Source of the DNA: Bacillota bacterium
Lineage (GTDB): Bacteria > Bacillota > Clostridia > Christensenellales > Aristaeellaceae
Length of the DNA: 33,743 nt
Reading direction: 5' to 3'
Assembly: GCA_023415145.1 (NCBI GenBank)
Contig: JAEZLW010000143.1
Location: 1-33,743, forward strand
Positions 1-7,796 of the stretch are shown here, one piece after another (positions within the stretch are counted from its first letter, which is position 1; each line of letters opens with the position of its first letter). The position numbers and the translations under genes are program-made. The notes beneath the pieces were generated by a model that did no database searches, was not told the origin of the DNA, and saw only the letters and a program-made list of their open reading frames with translations.

Positions 1-1585
1 GTTCCGGTGCGGGTATCGGCGTCGATTCCGGTGCGGGGATGGGAGTCGGTTGCGGGGCATCCGTTTTCACCGACAATACAAATAACAGCGTATATTTTTG
101 ATTGTCACCGGTGTTTTTATTGGTGACTGTAAACGTCATTTTCATTTCCTTGGTATATGACATGCCCGGCAGGTTTTCCAGGTCAAGATCCATAGTGTCC
201 ATTTGCCAGTTATCATCGATGTAAGCGGATATCATGCCGGTTTCCCCGGGGGCCAGCAGCATGGCGTCGTTGTCGTTCACAGTGTTTTCTGATTTGGCAA
301 AGGTATGCACAAGCCCGTTGGAAAGAGAACCACGATGAAGCGCCAACTCCGCATTGGTGGTGTTGTAAAGCCTGAATGCGGCTCCCATATCCATGTTCAA
401 GCTATCAAGAAGCGGGGATCCGGCAAAGCCTGTCTGGGGTACATGTATATTCCCGTAGGCAACCAGCACATCCTTTTCCCAGTAGCAAACCGGGGCGGCT
501 TTTTTTTGTACCGTTTTTCCCGAGCGATCGGTATAGGAATAGGAGAAGTAGGGCGCAGCGTATGCCTTGCCAGTTCTGTTTTCATATTTGTACAATGTCT
601 TGGAAGTGGAAATCTCCGGTTCAGAAGCGCTGTATCCCGCTTCGGGAGACGTGGTCTGGGAAGGCAGAACATCCTCCTGCGCTTCCGGCACGGGGGTATC
701 CTGTGGCAGTAACGCGTCTTCCTCTGTTATGAGGGCATCGGGCAGCAACACCGTGTCTTCCTCTGTCATGAGGGCATCGGGCTGCAGCAGCGAAGCTTCC
801 TGGGCCATGAGCAAATCCAGCTCGTGCTGTGTTTGTGCTTCAACCCATGTCACCAGAGTGAACTCAAATTGAATAGCATAGGTAGTTACCTGTTTTGTGC
901 CTGTATTATATACCTGGAATGATATTTTGTCACTTGTTTGCGTATACATACCGTCCGTGAAGTCATCCGTATATTTTTTCTCAATCTGCCATTCATTTTT
1001 GGAAAAAGCAGAGACGATCATACTTTGTGCTTCCGCGCCTGCGGCGGGGGGCAATACAGAAAACAGTTTTTTATTTTTTTTGCTCGATATCACCGTGATC
1101 TGTCCATTGCTTTCCAGCGCTAAGCTTTGCTGGAACTCCTTGGGTATGGACAAGCTGGCAAACTGAAGCTCATTTCCTGACAGGTTCTGAAACTGAAGCG
1201 CGGCGCCAACCTGTATTTTGATCCCGTTGAACAGTGTGTTTCCCCCTCCGCCTTGCTCGGGAACTGGAATCCTGGCGGCGACCGTGACAGTATTGCCCAA
1301 GCGGCTGATGGTGGGCACGGCAATACCTTTCTCCCAACCGCCCCGCACATTGAATGCGTACTCCCACCGGGGAGTGGCAAAGGCTTCCCAGGCGCTGCTT
1401 TCGTACCCAGTGGAAGAAATGGAAAAATCTATAGGAGCAGGAGGAGCAGTGGGAATGGCCAAGGTAACGGTACCACTGATCTCCAGTGCATCTGAAAACG
1501 TACCGTAGCCCACCGCCGAAAAGGAAAGGAACAGAAACCCTGCCAATAGCAGCATGCGGGGAAAGCGATATGCACGTCGCTTCAT
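1..1585 (-). CDS. Large secreted surface protein with SipW-type signal peptide (partial, C-terminus off the left edge)
   Basis: The frame stays open from ATG at 1583-1585 to the window edge (528 codons). A GAAAGGAGG-like ribosome binding site lies just upstream. The N-terminus is a basic MKRR start, a hydrophobic stretch (about residues 11-25) and the sequence GYGTFSDALEISG, the pattern of SipW-dependent signal peptides of TasA/camelysin-type proteins. The middle is beta-rich, Ser/Thr-rich and has no recognised enzyme motif. Around residues 263-285 the acidic unit PDALxTEED occurs twice in tandem. The last visible residues become a Pro repeat (units like PTPIPAPES), typical of a wall-spanning linker before a sorting signal that would lie outside the window. 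It is the second gene after the small TasA-like gene, probably in the same transcript under the c-di-GMP riboswitches. Likely role: matrix or adhesin; exact function unknown. Confidence 0.8.
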   Translation of the reverse strand, partial: MKRRAYRFPRMLLLAGFLFLSFSAVGYGTFSDALEISGTVTLAIPTAPPAPIDFSISSTGYESSAWEAFATPRWEYAFNVRGGWEKGIAVPTISRLGNTVTVAARIPVPEQGGGGNTLFNGIKIQVGAALQFQNLSGNELQFASLSIPKEFQQSLALESNGQITVISSKKNKKLFSVLPPAAGAEAQSMIVSAFSKNEWQIEKKYTDDFTDGMYTQTSDKISFQVYNTGTKQVTTYAIQFEFTLVTWVEAQTQHELDLLMAQEASLLQPDALMTEEDTVLLPDALITEEDALLPQDTPVPEAQEDVLPSQTTSPEAGYSASEPEISTSKTLYKYENRTGKAYAAPYFSYSYTDRSGKTVQKKAAPVCYWEKDVLVAYGNIHVPQTGFAGSPLLDSLNMDMGAAFRLYNTTNAELALHRGSLSNGLVHTFAKSENTVNDNDAMLLAPGETGMISAYIDDNWQMDTMDLDLENLPGMSYTKEMKMTFTVTNKNTGDNQKYTLLFVLSVKTDAPQPTPIPAPESTPIPAPE

Positions 1586-1713
1586 GCGGGGTTTCCTCCT
1601 TTCAGGCTAGCGGTTCATGGATTCAATTTTTCATCATTCAAGGGATGCGGCATTCGCCGCATCCCCTGCCATAGTCATATGCACGAGCAAGAGGAAGGAT
1701 TGACCGCCAGCAC

Positions 1714-2211
1714 TTACTGATTATAGCTCAACGTGAATGAGGCCGTACCCGAAAGAACAGCAGTTCCTTCACTTGCTTCTATGTTCTTTATCTTAATCTT
1801 TCCTGCAAGGGTTTGAGACCCACCCACGGGCAGATCAACAGGATCATGAAACGCGGCAAGTTCAAAGATTGTGCTATCGAACTGATAGGTAGCAATCCCA
1901 ATCTTTGCCGGGGAAGTTCCAAAGTTATGGACTTGTACTACAAAATCGTATTCTTCACCGGGCAGTGCATCGGTGATCGTGATTGTGAGTTTATCAGCAA
2001 TATCGTTTCCTTGCTTAACAATGCTTCGCGTGGCTACGCCATTGGGGCTTCCTACACCTACTATGGAGGCGTCCGTTATCTGAACATCGAAACTAGCAGT
2101 GCTTACATTGCCAGCAATAACCAGCGTATCGCCGAATGAGGCGTATCCAACGGCAGTGATGAGCATCATGACAACCAGGGAAAGGACGATCAGGTTTCTC
2201 TTGGTATTCAT
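1714..2211 (-). CDS. Small TasA/camelysin-like secreted protein with SipW-type signal peptide
   Basis: 165 aa. The ATG at 2209-2211 (MNTKRN) is preceded by AAAGGAG at good spacing; upstream in-frame codons are not supported by any such site. A hydrophobic segment (residues about 6-21) is followed by GYASFGDTLVIAGNV, nearly the same motif as in the neighbouring large protein and characteristic of proteins cleaved by SipW-like signal peptidases. The remaining 130 residues are beta-rich with alternating hydrophobics (for example LTITITDALPGEEYDFVVQV), like a jelly-roll fibre subunit. It has no Cys and no anchor, so it is probably secreted or assembled into fibres. It is the first gene after a leader of about 930 nt with two c-di-GMP-I riboswitches. 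The cognate SipW peptidase is not in this window. The family is assigned by motif only. Confidence 0.8.
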   Translation of the reverse strand: MNTKRNLIVLSLVVMMLITAVGYASFGDTLVIAGNVSTASFDVQITDASIVGVGSPNGVATRSIVKQGNDIADKLTITITDALPGEEYDFVVQVHNFGTSPAKIGIATYQFDSTIFELAAFHDPVDLPVGGSQTLAGKIKIKNIEASEGTAVLSGTASFTLSYNQ

Positions 2212-2337
2212 GTTTTTTCTCCTTTTTGTTTTGTCAGATAGTATTGGGTGACTGTGTTCATCCGGGGAATGGATTTCCTGCCATGGCTGTGATCGGGCCG
2301 CTGTGCACTGCGACCAGGTCATATCGAAAGGTCCAAG

Positions 2338-2373
2338 GCATGGGGGGCTCTTGCCGAAGCCCGTTCCCCATGC
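2338..2373 (-). other. Strong hairpin in the leader of the TasA-like operon
   Basis: In the minus-strand RNA, GCAUGGG pairs with CCCAUGC and an inner GGGCU pairs with AGCCC. It lies about 125 nt before the start codon and downstream of the larger hairpin at 2397-2454. It has no U-tract, so it is more likely a structural or stability element than a terminator. Confidence 0.5.
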
Positions 2374-2396
2374 GCGCTCAGGGAGGGCAGCAAAAC

Positions 2397-2454
2397 AAGA
2401 GGCTGCTACGAAACTGCGGCCTTGTTAGCCGCAGATATTCCGTAACAACCTCTT
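2397..2454 (-). terminator. Long two-tier hairpin, probable attenuator in the riboswitch leader
   Basis: The outer stem is 14 bp (2441-2454 with 2397-2410) and the inner stem is CUGCGGC/GCCGCAG with a 7-nt loop. Two outer positions are G-U pairs on the minus-strand RNA but would be C-A mismatches on the plus strand, so the fold is selected as minus-strand RNA. It is followed by CUUGUUUUGC, a weak U-tract. It sits between the proximal riboswitch and the first gene, so it could be the terminator that riboswitch state decides. The long distance to the aptamer (about 190 nt) is unusual for that role. Confidence 0.5.
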
Positions 2455-2646
2455 CCTATGGCGAACTCCCTGCGTGGCAGAGTGCATCCGGCCCAAGTCT
2501 TGCCTATGCGGCGGCGTCAGTCGGTTGGATGCTGTTCACCCATATGGGCTGAAACCAAATATCTTCCTTTTACAGTGTCGTTCTCCCCGCGGCTGCCGCC
2601 TGACGGCGTTAGACGCGGTGGATACCTTTCAGCGGCGGGTAGCCGC

Positions 2647-2738
2647 CTGATCGGCAGCAAGGCTGCCATGCGGAAAAACTCCTGCGAAGGCCCTGTTGCT
2701 TTGCGTCCCAGGCTTTCGCCTGGTTTGCCAGTATCGCG
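2647..2738 (-). promoter_or_regulatory. c-di-GMP-I (GEMM-I) riboswitch aptamer, proximal copy
   Basis: Read on the minus strand it has the GEMM-I landmarks in order: GGCAAACC, a P2 hairpin with GAAA tetraloop (AGGCGAAAGCCU), GGGACGCAAAGC, a variable P3 arm, then CAUGGCAGCC and UUGCUGCCGAU. The core is almost identical to the distal copy at 2962-3052. The P3 closing pairs are weaker here (GCAAC opposite AUGGC). Class identity rests on these conserved positions, as known for the Vc2-type c-di-GMP aptamers. On or off behaviour cannot be told from sequence alone. Confidence 0.88.
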
Positions 2739-2961
2739 TGAAAGAATCCGGAGGATAACCCACTGGGAAAGGATTGCGGCTGCCTGCCGATGCGGTTTCG
2801 TGATTATATCCATAACGGCCTTTTACAGCCGCCAAATGGACTTTGGCACGGCCTTATCCTTTCCGATGATGCAGATCTCCCTTTTGCCAGGGGCTTGTAC
2901 ATCCCCTTGGCCTTGACGAGAGCGGCAGATGCGCTTTGCACCTGATGGCGCCGCCCGTCAT

Positions 2962-3052
2962 GTTCGGAAGTCAGGCTGCCATGCAGGGAAACCCTGCGAA
3001 GGCCCTATGGCTTTGCGTCCCAGGCTTTCGCCTGGTTTGCCCTTTTCCCATG
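2962..3052 (-). promoter_or_regulatory. c-di-GMP-I (GEMM-I) riboswitch aptamer, distal copy
   Basis: Minus-strand order: GGGAA (P1, pairing with UUCC at the 3' end), GGGCAAACC, the GCGAAAGC tetraloop hairpin, GGGACGCAAAGCC, P3 closed by GCCAU/AUGGC with an inner GCAGGG/CCCUGC hairpin, then CAGCCUGACUUCC. All are hallmarks of the c-di-GMP-I class. It lies about 90 nt downstream of a consensus promoter and about 220 nt upstream of the second copy. Confidence 0.9.
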
Positions 3053-3150
3053 CCAATCGTCGGGAATTGCCGATTTCACCGGAGGAGTGTATGGCATGTA
3101 TGCTGTGAGGATGCCCCCTTTTTCGAGTGAAGTATCCCATTTCTGACGTA

Positions 3151-3179
3151 ATTATACAATACTTAAAAATGGATGTAAA
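3151..3179 (-). promoter_or_regulatory. SigA-type promoter of the riboswitch leader
   Basis: On the minus strand TTTACA (3174-3179), 17-bp spacer, TATAAT (3151-3156). Transcription would begin near 3144, just ahead of the distal c-di-GMP riboswitch. The match and spacing are near perfect. Confidence 0.8.
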
Positions 3180-3475
3180 GCCCATATTTTCATATTTTTT
3201 GACAATTTTACTATTTCGTCAAAAGATACTTCAATATCCCAAATAATGAATAAAAACGACACGAGCCGACAAAGTGACTGCTAAAGCATGGTATATATAC
3301 TAATATTAGATGCGCAGCATCAGGAAGCAAGTTAATAGAAACCGCTCAATTGACATTGTCTACGCTCATTTCTATCATAAAAGCTGCCATTTTATCATTT
3401 ATTCCTCCCCGAGGAGGACCAGCTATACCACAATCGCTTTCCGCCCTTCCCAAGTGCAGAGCCCACTATCCCATC

Positions 3476-3640
3476 CCTTTTACAGCCTGGTGGTCAAGCC
3501 TGCGTTGGTTTTCTTTTGGGCGCTTCTGCTTTCTTGTTACCGGCATTTTATTGATGGTGCTCATCGTTGTATCGGTGCGCCTGGATTCTCCCAACCCGGT
3601 GCTCTACCGTGCGTATCCAGTAGGAATATATTTAGCGTGA
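3476..3640 (+). pseudogene. Possible fragment of a bacterial sugar transferase (exopolysaccharide-type)
   Basis: One frame reads through a hydrophobic stretch (LVTGILLMVLIVVSVRL) into LDSPNPVLYRA. A membrane helix followed by LDSxGPVxYRQ is the N-terminal signature of undecaprenyl-phosphate sugar transferases. There is no start with a ribosome binding site, and the frame ends about 15 codons later without the rest of the enzyme. If correct, it is a dead remnant of a polysaccharide gene. Confidence 0.3.
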
Positions 3641-3716
3641 ATGGAGGAATACTATCATAATCTTGATAAATGTATTGATTTATCGATTTTAACAAAGTCA
3701 GGCAGGTAATCGGCTT

Positions 3717-3911
3717 TTGGCGCTTCTGCCGGATATCGTGGAGCCGTACCGGGAAGATAGAGGGCATATCTGCTACTGCACCGGGCAGGCTTATGTGTCC
3801 GCCTATGAAGTGATGCATATATCTGGAATGACCTTTGACGGCCTGGTAGGCCTGTCGCTCTCGGAGGATATTACTTCGCTCTCTTCATCTGTACAAGCAT
3901 ACCCAGAGTAA
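3717..3911 (+). pseudogene. Short open frame, possible gene remnant of unknown origin
   Basis: 64 codons from a TTG, without a ribosome binding site. The residues look protein-like (for example CYCTGQAYVSAYEVMH) rather than random, but I do not recognise the family. It lies just upstream of the first 105-bp repeat. Treat it as a remnant or as chance. Confidence 0.2.
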
Positions 3912-3926
3912 ATCCATGGCTTTGCT

Positions 3927-4035
3927 TGACATCACCAATTAATATATACATGCGGTCATATCACAACAGCCAGCAATGATTTGCCCCATCCCATGCCTAT
4001 GCTGTAAAATGAGGGAGCAATGGTCTGCCAACATC
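3927..4035 (+). repeat. Direct repeat of about 105 bp, copy 1
   Basis: It aligns with 4281-4388 over its full length at roughly 80% identity by eye. The best core is TGATTTGCCCCATCCCATGC, followed by CTAWGCTGTAAAATGAG. It starts with TGACATCA and an A/T-rich tract. No coding meaning is seen. Confidence 0.7.
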
Positions 4036-4280
4036 CCTCAATGAAATACCAAATATACAGAGCATCGTAAAAGAATCTACAACACTTATCCTTTTTCCAA
4101 ACCACAAAGACGCTCAATTATTAAATGTTCCGTTCGTACAAAGGCTTGACGGCGGTAGGGCTTGTATCGTTAACCACACCGCAACATCCCGGGCGATGAA
4201 GGTCCCGGCACCCATGGCCATGTCCACCTGTTCGGCAGCGAACACTAGGCCTATCAAGAGCAGCTTCATTGACATCCTTA

Positions 4281-4388
4281 TGACATCATCTATTACTATA
4301 TATATGCGGTGCAAATCGCAGCAGCCAGGGGTGATTTGCCCCATCCCATGCCTAAGCTGTAAAATGAGATGGATATGTCTGCCACATC
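4281..4388 (+). repeat. Direct repeat of about 105 bp, copy 2
   Basis: Partner of 3927-4035, same orientation, about 354 bp downstream. The segment between the copies does not repeat. The two may be the scar of a local duplication or a dispersed element. Confidence 0.7.
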
Positions 4389-4696
4389 ACTTAGGGCTAC
4401 TGCGCCCGTATGTCAGTCAGTCAGCCATCCTCTCATTCACAGCGTTCGATTTGTGAAGGTAGAATCGCGGGGAAACCGAAGCGTTCGCGTCAGCAAATAG
4501 ATGTAATCGGCAATGGAATAGATGGTTTGTCCATTGCAAATTTGGTGATAGGATCGTGTCCTATGAACGCAGACGGAATCGATGTTTCCAAGGGAAAGAG
4601 CATGTTTATCGGTTTCTAATGGTTTCTCGTTTTTCAAGCTGACATCACCTGACATCAAGCCATAAAGCCTCAACCCAGATAGCACTGGTTTTTTCT

Positions 4697-4790
4697 CGAT
4701 AGCACTGCATTTTCAGTCCATATTTTCCCATACATATGTCCCTGGACCAGCGCTATCAAAGCACCTTTTTGCCGTATACCGTCCATAAAG
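4697..4790 (+). repeat. Dispersed repeat of about 95 bp, left copy
   Basis: It shares a 33-bp core (4729-4761, one mismatch) and weaker flanks with 25945-26047, in the same orientation. Around this copy there is also a 12-bp inverted repeat (GATAGCACTGGT at 4678-4689, ACCAGCGCTATC at 4747-4758; one difference), as in small non-autonomous elements. The two copies flank the two large catabolic operons. Confidence 0.6.
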
Positions 4791-4843
4791 CTGGAAATAG
4801 CCTCAAACCACCCCTCCGAGACCCCTAAAAGTCACTTTTGCCG

Positions 4844-4872
4844 TTGACTTTGCCTCAAAACTCTGGTATAAT
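4844..4872 (+). promoter_or_regulatory. Consensus promoter ahead of the tRNA-Ser-like sequence
   Basis: TTGACT (4844-4849), 17-bp spacer, TATAAT (4867-4872), with a TGG just before the -10. Initiation near 4879 would give a transcript entering the tRNA-like sequence at 4897. Confidence 0.75.
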
Positions 4873-4896
4873 CACCTTCGCTGGTTCTTTAAGCAC

Positions 4897-4975
4897 GGAG
4901 AGATGGCCGAGCGGTTGATGGCGCTGGTCTTGAAAGTCTAACGCATGCGAAAAAAGCTTGATAAATCAAAGGGTT
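4897..4975 (+). pseudogene. Truncated or degenerate tRNA-Ser(UGA)-like gene
   Basis: The first part matches class II tRNA-Ser: acceptor 5' strand GGAGAGA, then TG, D-arm GCCGAG...GGC, anticodon 5' stem CTGGT and loop CTTGAAA with anticodon TGA. The 3' anticodon strand should be ACCAG but reads GTCTA. Farther on there is an isolated AAGGGTTC, like the start of a T-arm, but no complementary T-stem, no TCTCTCC acceptor strand and no CCA end. A terminator hairpin begins exactly there. It cannot fold as a complete tRNA, so I call it broken, although its promoter and terminator look intact. Confidence 0.6.
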
Positions 4976-5008
4976 CACCGATGCTTGACATCGGTGTTTT
5001 GTTGTTTT
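4976..5008 (+). terminator. Rho-independent terminator after the tRNA-Ser-like sequence
   Basis: CACCGATG (4976-4983), 5-nt loop, CATCGGTG (4989-4996), then TTTTGTTGTTTT. Strong and directional for plus-strand transcription. Confidence 0.85.
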
Positions 5009-5029
5009 GGATGTCTTATTGATGGCAAA

Positions 5030-5075
5030 ATTTTAGAAAAGGCTGCCATCCGATTGACTGTAAAAATCGGATGGC
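5030..5075 (-). terminator. Terminator of the glycyl-radical-enzyme operon
   Basis: Inverted repeat GCCATCCGATT (5045-5055) / AATCGGATGGC (5065-5075). On the minus strand it is followed by AGCCTTTTCTAAAATTTT. It lies about 85 bp after the stop codon of the last operon gene at 5160. Confidence 0.7.
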
Positions 5076-5159
5076 TGGCGTCATGGAAGAATCCAATTCA
5101 GATGGCAGATTCTCAATTTTCATTCATTCAGACAATAGCAGTCTCTGATTACGAAAGGA

Positions 5160-6080
5160 CTATGCTCTCCCTAGCTTTTGATACATATCCCTGAAAATGG
5201 AGTTTCGGTTAATACTTACCCCCACCCTGATGAAATGCCTCCTGGGATCACGGCCCCAGAAGCTGTCGTTTGACAAAAGCGGGCTTGGCTCCAGCACCGT
5301 CGGCACCCAGTCGGGATTGATGAGGTAGCCGATAACAGAAACATCCCATATTTCCTTAGCCCAGGCGAAGTGATCCGTACTATAAGCCGAGAAGAGCTCA
5401 ACCAAAGCGTCGCATAACTCGTTCTTGCCGCCGATATAGGCATTCAGTTCCGGCATTGTGGCCAAAAGATGGGAGGCTACTCCCATGCAGGGTACGAGCA
5501 CAAAGGGCACGCCGGAATCCAGTACCACCTTTGCGGCAGGAACATCCTGGGACAAATTAAACTCACGGGCAGTAGGATAATTAAGTGGCTGGCCGCCAAG
5601 CCAAACCACCACAATCTTTTTCACAAGCTCAGGCTCCATTATAAGCGCGGAAGCCACATTGGTAATGGCCCCGATAGCAGCCACATACAAGGGATCCCCG
5701 TCAGGACGTGACATAGCGCGGTGCACAAGATCCCGCGCTGCGGGGCTTTGTACAGGTGTTTCGCCATCCGGCAGATAGCTTTCGGAACCCTTGAATACAA
5801 ATTTTTCCGGGCTGCGGCCCATTTTCCCAAGCAACCTTACGATTTCATCGTAGCTTTTCTCCATGCCGTCCTTGGGACCTATGGAACGGTCATTGTGAAA
5901 AGGTGCGGCATAGATTGCCTGCACATCCAAGCGTTCGGGAGACAATAGGCTGTAGGCCAGGGCGAATTGGTCGTCCACTTCGTTGTAGGTATCAGTATCC
6001 AGCACCATGGAAAGCCTGCCGTCCTTGGGCAGGGATAACCGTTTGAGAAGTATGTCAAGGGGCAGTCGGGACCATTGCAT
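5160..6080 (-). CDS. Nucleoside hydrolase (inosine/uridine-preferring hydrolase family)
   Basis: 306 aa, the usual length for the family. ATG at 6078-6080 with AAGGAGG seven bases upstream. The Ca2+/ribose-binding N-terminal signature is present as DTDTYNEVDDQFAL (about residues 28-41), the variant with a longer spacing between the DTD and DD aspartates. A C-terminal WDVSVIGY segment fits the family's later active-site region. The family hydrolyses N-ribosidic bonds of nucleosides to free ribose and base in the cytoplasm, but sugar-operon members may act on other ribofuranosides. It is the last gene of the operon, 152 bp after the DUF1537 kinase and followed by a terminator. Family is firm; substrate unknown. 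Confidence 0.9.
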   Translation of the reverse strand: MQWSRLPLDILLKRLSLPKDGRLSMVLDTDTYNEVDDQFALAYSLLSPERLDVQAIYAAPFHNDRSIGPKDGMEKSYDEIVRLLGKMGRSPEKFVFKGSESYLPDGETPVQSPAARDLVHRAMSRPDGDPLYVAAIGAITNVASALIMEPELVKKIVVVWLGGQPLNYPTAREFNLSQDVPAAKVVLDSGVPFVLVPCMGVASHLLATMPELNAYIGGKNELCDALVELFSAYSTDHFAWAKEIWDVSVIGYLINPDWVPTVLEPSPLLSNDSFWGRDPRRHFIRVGVSINRNSIFRDMYQKLGRA

Positions 6081-6232
6081 GAGGAAATCCTCCTTCTACT
6101 ATCAATTGACGATCAAATACTAATCAGGTCTGCCGATGCAGCCTTTATTGGTCCCTCGCCCTTACACGTCTCTATTCGTACTGTTACCAACATAACTATT
6201 AGAAGCTTCTCTTGGGTACATGTCAGCATTTG

Positions 6233-7666
6233 TTATGGTTGTAACTTCAGCACGGCGTCGTACAATGCAGTATCGTCACCTACGTTGCCAGGGAAGATAA
6301 CAAAGGGCATATTCGGAAACTTGCTTTCCGGCCCGGTCAGCCACACCGGCACACCCTTTAAAATCTGCCCCAGCACCAGCGCTCTTTTGACCTTCAACCC
6401 CTTTACACCCACATCACTGGACGTAATGCCTCCCTTAGCAATAATGAAATTGGGCCGCACGGTGAGTTTACCGGCGATACCGGCAACCGCGTCGGAGATG
6501 CGCACTGACAGGCGGAGCTCTTCTTCCTTATCGGATGTATTCAGGTCGAACCTATCCCGCCTTGTGTACACAGCCACAGACCTGCCCGCTTTGATCTCCT
6601 GCTCCACCACGCTGATGACGCGCTGCTGCTCTTCATCGAGCTTATGTACATCCACCGCCAGGTGTTGATTGAACTCCACAAAGATGATAAAGTTCGCTCT
6701 TTTTAGCTGTTCCAATTGCTGTGTGGTGCGTTTGACATGGGAGCCGATGAGGATGAGGCCACCATTTTTGTTCTCTTTGTCGGTCAGTTCCTCTCGGGTG
6801 AGTACTTCCCGCCCGCCAACGCCCCCTATGACCCGGGCTAGCGCCGCTGCACTGCGGAACAGGAATTCCTTTCCCTTGTTCAAAACGGAGACCAGTGCAG
6901 TGACGAATACCTCCACATCCGCGTAATCAATGGCATTGACGATCACCTTTTGATAGCCAGATACAGACATCAGCTTTTGTTCGATAGAGACGTAATTCAA
7001 AGAGCGCAATTCCGCAAGCGAGATGCTGGATACATCCCCGCTTTTGTTCACGCAGCCGTGCTTTTCCTCGATCCACTCGTATAGGTTGGAACTTTTGTAA
7101 CCAAACGTCTTATCCTTGGCAAACTCCGTCTGTCCGACTGGTACCAAATCATCCCCTGTAGCCACATAGTGAACATTGTTGATAGTGTAGCGGCCACCCT
7201 CCAAAAAGAAGGGTAGAATAATTTCACCATCAAGCTTGTAGCCTGTTTCCCGTTCCAGCACCTCCCGAATAACATGCATTTCATGAGGATAATGACCTCT
7301 CAATGTGGAATCGCCACGGCTGATAATAAGAAAGCGTTTGCCTGTTTCCCGTGCAACTTTCACCACCCGCCGGGTGATTGTTTCATGCACCCGGGTTGTT
7401 TGCCGCTTGTCAAAGCTGCGTGAATTGGTGAGTATGAAGAAGATGGATTCCGAGCTTTCAAACCCTGCGAGGATGCTTTCCTCCGACCAGTCGGTGTAAA
7501 CGTACACGCCGTGCATGGTCTGTACACCAGTGGGATCATCGTCCAACACCACGATCTTACGGTTCAGCTTGGAAAGTGCATCCTTCAGCCCACGCGAGAC
7601 CGCCTCCTGGTCATAAGCCGGGTAGGCGGCAAGGCATGCATGCCGGTTGAGAATATGTTCATTCAA
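6233..7666 (-). CDS. Four-carbon acid sugar kinase family protein (DUF1537)
   Basis: 477 aa from a TTG at 7664-7666 that has AAGGAGG at ideal spacing; an in-frame ATG at 7690 would add 8 residues but has a poorer ribosome binding site. The N-terminal domain carries DDDPTG (residues 42-47), the substrate-domain signature of the OtnK/DtnK/DUF1537 kinases, and later SRGDSTLRGHYP. The C-terminal domain has the nucleotide-binding segment AKGGITSSDVG and GPESKFPNMP...FPGNVGDD. Known members phosphorylate 3-oxo-tetronate, D-threonate and related short sugar acids; one acts on 3-oxo-isoapionate in apionate catabolism, as I recall. The usual OtnK partners (PdxA2- or OtnC-like) are absent here, so the substrate is probably not one of the standard tetronates. 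Cytoplasmic kinase; substrate open. Confidence 0.9.
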   Translation of the reverse strand: MNEHILNRHACLAAYPAYDQEAVSRGLKDALSKLNRKIVVLDDDPTGVQTMHGVYVYTDWSEESILAGFESSESIFFILTNSRSFDKRQTTRVHETITRRVVKVARETGKRFLIISRGDSTLRGHYPHEMHVIREVLERETGYKLDGEIILPFFLEGGRYTINNVHYVATGDDLVPVGQTEFAKDKTFGYKSSNLYEWIEEKHGCVNKSGDVSSISLAELRSLNYVSIEQKLMSVSGYQKVIVNAIDYADVEVFVTALVSVLNKGKEFLFRSAAALARVIGGVGGREVLTREELTDKENKNGGLILIGSHVKRTTQQLEQLKRANFIIFVEFNQHLAVDVHKLDEEQQRVISVVEQEIKAGRSVAVYTRRDRFDLNTSDKEEELRLSVRISDAVAGIAGKLTVRPNFIIAKGGITSSDVGVKGLKVKRALVLGQILKGVPVWLTGPESKFPNMPFVIFPGNVGDDTALYDAVLKLQP

Positions 7667-7796
7667 AGGGTTCCCTCCTTTGACTTGCATTATGGGCCTT
7701 GTTATCTGTCGGCATTCGGGTGATAACGATGCCTATAATGCATGTGTGCCTTTTCTCATATAAGTTCCGGGATGCTCAGTGATTGGTTGCACAGCA

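Larger units (their letters stand above)
3180..4840. other. Gene-poor, apparently decayed region
   Basis: No open frame here has both a convincing ribosome binding site and a recognisable full-length product. The stretch holds a possible sugar-transferase fragment, a short open frame of unknown origin (3717-3911), two copies of a 105-bp repeat and one copy of a repeat shared with 25945-26047. A minus-strand open frame at 4114-4344 lies between the 105-bp repeats and gives no recognisable protein. Confidence 0.5.

Noticed and set aside
305..872. Several plus-strand open frames near the left end
   Set aside because: They are shadows of the minus-strand surface protein, which reads without a stop to the window edge.
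2226..3130. Open frames over the riboswitch region
   Set aside because: The sequence is explained by structured leader RNA; the frames have no start signals and change with the repeats.
4114..4344. 76-aa minus-strand open frame with a hydrophobic MKLLLIGLVFAAEQ segment
   Set aside because: It reads through one of the 105-bp repeats, has no ribosome binding site, and the other repeat copy does not preserve the frame.
4897..4975. Selenocysteine tRNA or complete tRNA-Ser
   Set aside because: The anticodon reads TGA, not TCA, and the 3' acceptor and T-arm strands are absent.
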